This document shows, in pieces, positions 5,839-6,828 of a stretch of DNA of 6,828 nucleotides. The stretch's first letter is position 1, and each line of letters begins with the position of its first letter. The translations under genes were made by a program, and so were the position numbers. The DNA comes from Bacillota bacterium (GTDB lineage: Bacteria > Bacillota > Clostridia > Lachnospirales > Lachnospiraceae), in the NCBI GenBank assembly GCA_023411225.1, contig JAEYPA010000095.1, positions 1 to 6,828 on the forward strand, read 5' to 3'. Under the pieces are notes generated by a model that saw only the letters and a program-made list of their open reading frames with translations, was not told the origin of the DNA and made no database searches.

Positions 5839-5876
5839 TAATTCTAATTATGGTAAATTGTTAATAATTAGAATTA
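5839..5876 (-). repeat. 13-bp perfect inverted repeat in the guaB leader
   Basis: TAATTCTAATTAT (5839-5851) and its exact complement ATAATTAGAATTA (5864-5876) are separated by 12 nt. The pair lies about 30-70 nt after the predicted start of transcription. It could fold as an AU-only hairpin in the RNA or bind a regulator as DNA. No U-tract follows, so it is not a simple terminator. Confidence 0.7.
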
Positions 5877-5914
5877 CTAATGAATCCTTTATAATTAATA
5901 AAAAGATTTTTACA

Positions 5915-5943
5915 AGTATAACTAAAAAAACTTAGGTTGTCAA
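5915..5943 (-). promoter_or_regulatory. guaB promoter (near-consensus sigma-A)
   Basis: On the minus strand a perfect TTGACA (5943-5938) is followed after 17 bp by TATACT (5920-5915), and a T-rich tract fills the spacer. The start of transcription would be near 5908, giving a leader of about 145 nt. TGACAA occurs twice (5957-5952 and 5942-5937), the second copy overlapping the -35 box. This could be a paired operator. Confidence 0.8.
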
Positions 5944-6018
5944 CATAATAATTGTCATAGTTCATTAATCTGTAGCCTATTCTACACCGCCCATGTCTTG
6001 GTTAATTTTCCACTATGT

Positions 6019-6048
6019 CTGAACTTTTCCCATTTATACGCATATGAT
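6019..6048 (+). promoter_or_regulatory. Possible promoter of the 192-residue protein gene
   Basis: TATGAT (6043-6048) is a good -10 box, with only a weak CTGAAC (6019-6024) 18 bp upstream. The same bases read CATATGAT, which also fits the CATAnnnT pattern of -10 boxes used by sporulation sigma factors (SigE group). The -35 side does not decide between them. It would start transcription roughly 40 nt before the ATG at 6096. Confidence 0.3.
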
Positions 6049-6095
6049 ATAGAAAGCACTTATGGTTCAAAGCCACACAAAAAATAGGAGGTAAC

Positions 6096-6674
6096 ATGCC
6101 TTGTAATTCTCGCCTTAGAGGCCCATGTGTAAATAATTCTTATCGTGTTAGAAATGCTACTGTCCAAGAGATTCGTAATATACGTAATGTCACTTATGTA
6201 ACAGTTTCCTATATGCCCCCTGTTCCCAGAGGGACAATGCAGACTTTGGTTCTAGTCGTGACTAATCAGACATTAATTCGCAATACTTATGGAAGAATAC
6301 TTACTAGACGTCACATCCAGCTGGGGATGACCTTGGATGCTGAAATAAGTCCTGCTATGACTGCCAGTCTACCCCCTCAAGCAAGAGCAATAAGGATTAC
6401 CCTTATTCCACCCGCTAGTTCATACCATATTATTTTAGGAGCGATTTTACAGATTAACCGTAATACTAGTCAGATTCTGGTTGGTCCTATAAATGAGCCA
6501 TCTAATCAAATTCGGCTGAATATAACTCCTGATACAGTGATATTAAATCGAAGAGGACAACAAATTCCATTTGGAGCCCTACGCCTTGGGCAGCTTGTAA
6601 GAGCAGACCATTCCACTCGTCAAACCTTTAGTATACCTCCATTGTCTAATGCCTACCGGATTCGAGTGTTATAG
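6096..6674 (+). CDS. Uncharacterised protein with two copies of an 88-residue module
   Basis: I do not recognise this 192-residue protein. It starts at ATG 6096, 4 nt after AGGAGG (6086-6091). It has no membrane segment and no typical signal peptide. The first 20 residues have two cysteines (3, 11) and are rich in Asn and Arg. Residues 48-104 align without gaps to 136-192 (17 identities in 57: for example T56/T144, G66/G154, L76G77/L164G165, A82/A170, S91/S179, P93P94/P181P182, R100I101/R188I189), so it is built from two modules offset by 88 residues. Each module ends in S-(L/I)-PP-x3-A-x-RI. The rhythm T-x-I-x4-G-x7-LxxG suggests small beta-barrels resembling DUF5666-type domains, which is inference only. 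It is strongly basic, with few Lys and many Arg. It is divergent from guaB and may have been first in a unit now cut by the group II intron. Confidence 0.75.
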   Translation: MPCNSRLRGPCVNNSYRVRNATVQEIRNIRNVTYVTVSYMPPVPRGTMQTLVLVVTNQTLIRNTYGRILTRRHIQLGMTLDAEISPAMTASLPPQARAIRITLIPPASSYHIILGAILQINRNTSQILVGPINEPSNQIRLNITPDTVILNRRGQQIPFGALRLGQLVRADHSTRQTFSIPPLSNAYRIRVL

Positions 6675-6696
6675 TTATCAAGGAGTGCTTCGGCAT

Positions 6697-6707
6697 ATGG
6701 ACAAAGA
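6697..6707 (+). pseudogene. Possible start of a gene split by the group II intron
   Basis: AAGGAG (6680-6685) precedes an ATG at 6697 by 11 nt, and the frame reads M-D-K before the inferred intron boundary at 6707/6708. Inside the intron the frame meets a stop after nine codons. If real, the rest of the gene lies past the intron, to the right of the window. The 11-nt spacing is long and only about 11 coding bases are visible, so this is tentative. Confidence 0.2.
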
Positions 6708-6777
6708 ATCGAGTAGGAGGGAGTGACTAACTCCCGTCCTCTCACCACACCGTGCGTACCGTTCGGTACACGGCGCG
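6708..6777 (-). ncRNA. Group II intron domains V and VI
   Basis: Domain V (about 6777-6746) forms a 9-bp lower stem (CGCGCCGUG with CACGGUGUG), a 2-nt bulge CG, a 4-bp upper stem UACC/GGUA and a GAAC tetraloop. The catalytic triad near its base is CGC rather than AGC, a variant known in several bacterial intron lineages. Domain VI (about 6743-6711) pairs GGGAGU with ACUCCC, then GG with CC and GAG with CUC, leaving A6714 bulged as the lariat branch point. The 3' end CUCGAU follows. All key parts of the catalytic 3' region are intact in sequence. Confidence 0.82.
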
Positions 6778-6778
6778 T

Positions 6779-6828
6779 TCAATAGTTGACGTACACTGAC
6801 TGATAGGCAATGGCTAAATCATAGTAGC
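6779..6828 (-). CDS. Group II intron-encoded protein, C-terminal 15 residues (partial)
   Basis: An open frame enters from the right edge and ends YYDLAIAYQSVYVNY then TGA at 6781-6779, immediately before domain V. This is where the intron-encoded reverse transcriptase/maturase of domain IV normally ends. The visible part is too short to show reverse transcriptase, maturase or endonuclease motifs, so the assignment rests on its position directly upstream of domain V. Confidence 0.55.
   Translation of the reverse strand, partial: YYDLAIAYQSVYVNY

Larger units (their letters stand above)
6708..6828 (-). mobile_element. 3' end of a group II intron (partial)
   Basis: On the minus strand the window shows, in order, the end of an intron-encoded protein reading frame, a domain V hairpin and a domain VI hairpin with a bulged A, as at the 3' end of bacterial group II retroelements. 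The inferred 3' splice site is after GAU at 6708, which places the bulged A6714 seven positions from the end, the usual branch-point distance. The ribozyme core domains I-IV and most of the protein lie beyond the right edge. The intron is antisense to the gene at 6096. Confidence 0.8.

Noticed and set aside
5762..5908. Purine (guanine) riboswitch before guaB
   Set aside because: The conserved junction sequences of the purine aptamer are not present in the leader on the minus strand.
6675..6707. Terminator behind the 192-residue protein gene (GTGC-TTCG-GCAT)
   Set aside because: Only four pairs including a G-U, with no U-tract.
1..6828. CRISPR arrays, tRNA or rRNA genes, toxin-antitoxin or defence genes
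   Set aside because: No regularly spaced repeats, tRNA-like folds, or genes with such motifs were seen on either strand.

Overview
The window looks like chromosomal DNA from a low-GC Gram-positive anaerobe (Clostridia, plausibly Lachnospiraceae). The basis is the AT-rich sequence, strong AGGAGG-type ribosome binding sites, sigma-A-type promoters, a ZTP (pfl) riboswitch in front of purH, and a DUF1461/TIGR01906 membrane protein. The lineage is inferred; no species is claimed.

Layout from left to right. Positions 1-126 hold the 5' end of an IS3-like insertion sequence on the minus strand, with the first 20 codons of its OrfA-type transposase reading out of the window. It lies only about 55 bp past the stop codon of purH (180-1733, minus), the bifunctional enzyme for the last two steps of IMP synthesis. 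The purH leader holds a ZTP riboswitch aptamer (1834-1908) overlapped by an intrinsic terminator hairpin (1810-1845), and a promoter (1914-1942). Divergently on the plus strand, a promoter at 2021-2049 drives a compact three-gene unit: a DUF1461 (Lit-like) integral membrane protein (2110-2754), a dCMP deaminase overlapping it by 4 bp (2751-3230), and a membrane-anchored zinc N-acetylmuramoyl-L-alanine amidase (3263-3973).

A 330-bp convergent intergenic region (3974-4303) holds several hairpins, including a probable terminator for guaB. guaB (4304-5761, minus) encodes IMP dehydrogenase with its paired CBS domains. Its leader of about 145 nt carries a (TTA)7 microsatellite and a 13-bp perfect inverted repeat, and is driven by a near-consensus promoter (5915-5943). 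Divergent from it, 6096-6674 encodes a 192-residue protein that I do not recognise; it contains two copies of an approximately 88-residue module. Beyond it lies the 3' end of a group II intron on the minus strand: the tail of its encoded protein (6779-6828), domain V and domain VI (about 6708-6777).

Functionally, purH makes IMP and guaB commits IMP to guanine nucleotides. Each has its own promoter and leader, so they are neighbours in a pathway but not in one operon. The lit-like/dCMP deaminase/amidase unit combines envelope functions with pyrimidine deoxynucleotide supply. Two different mobile elements flank the segment. No clear novel defence or other undescribed multi-gene system is visible. 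The points most worth checking are the duplicated 192-residue protein, the IS hairpin that masks the transposase ribosome binding site right behind purH, the guaB leader, and the intron sitting close after a possible start codon.
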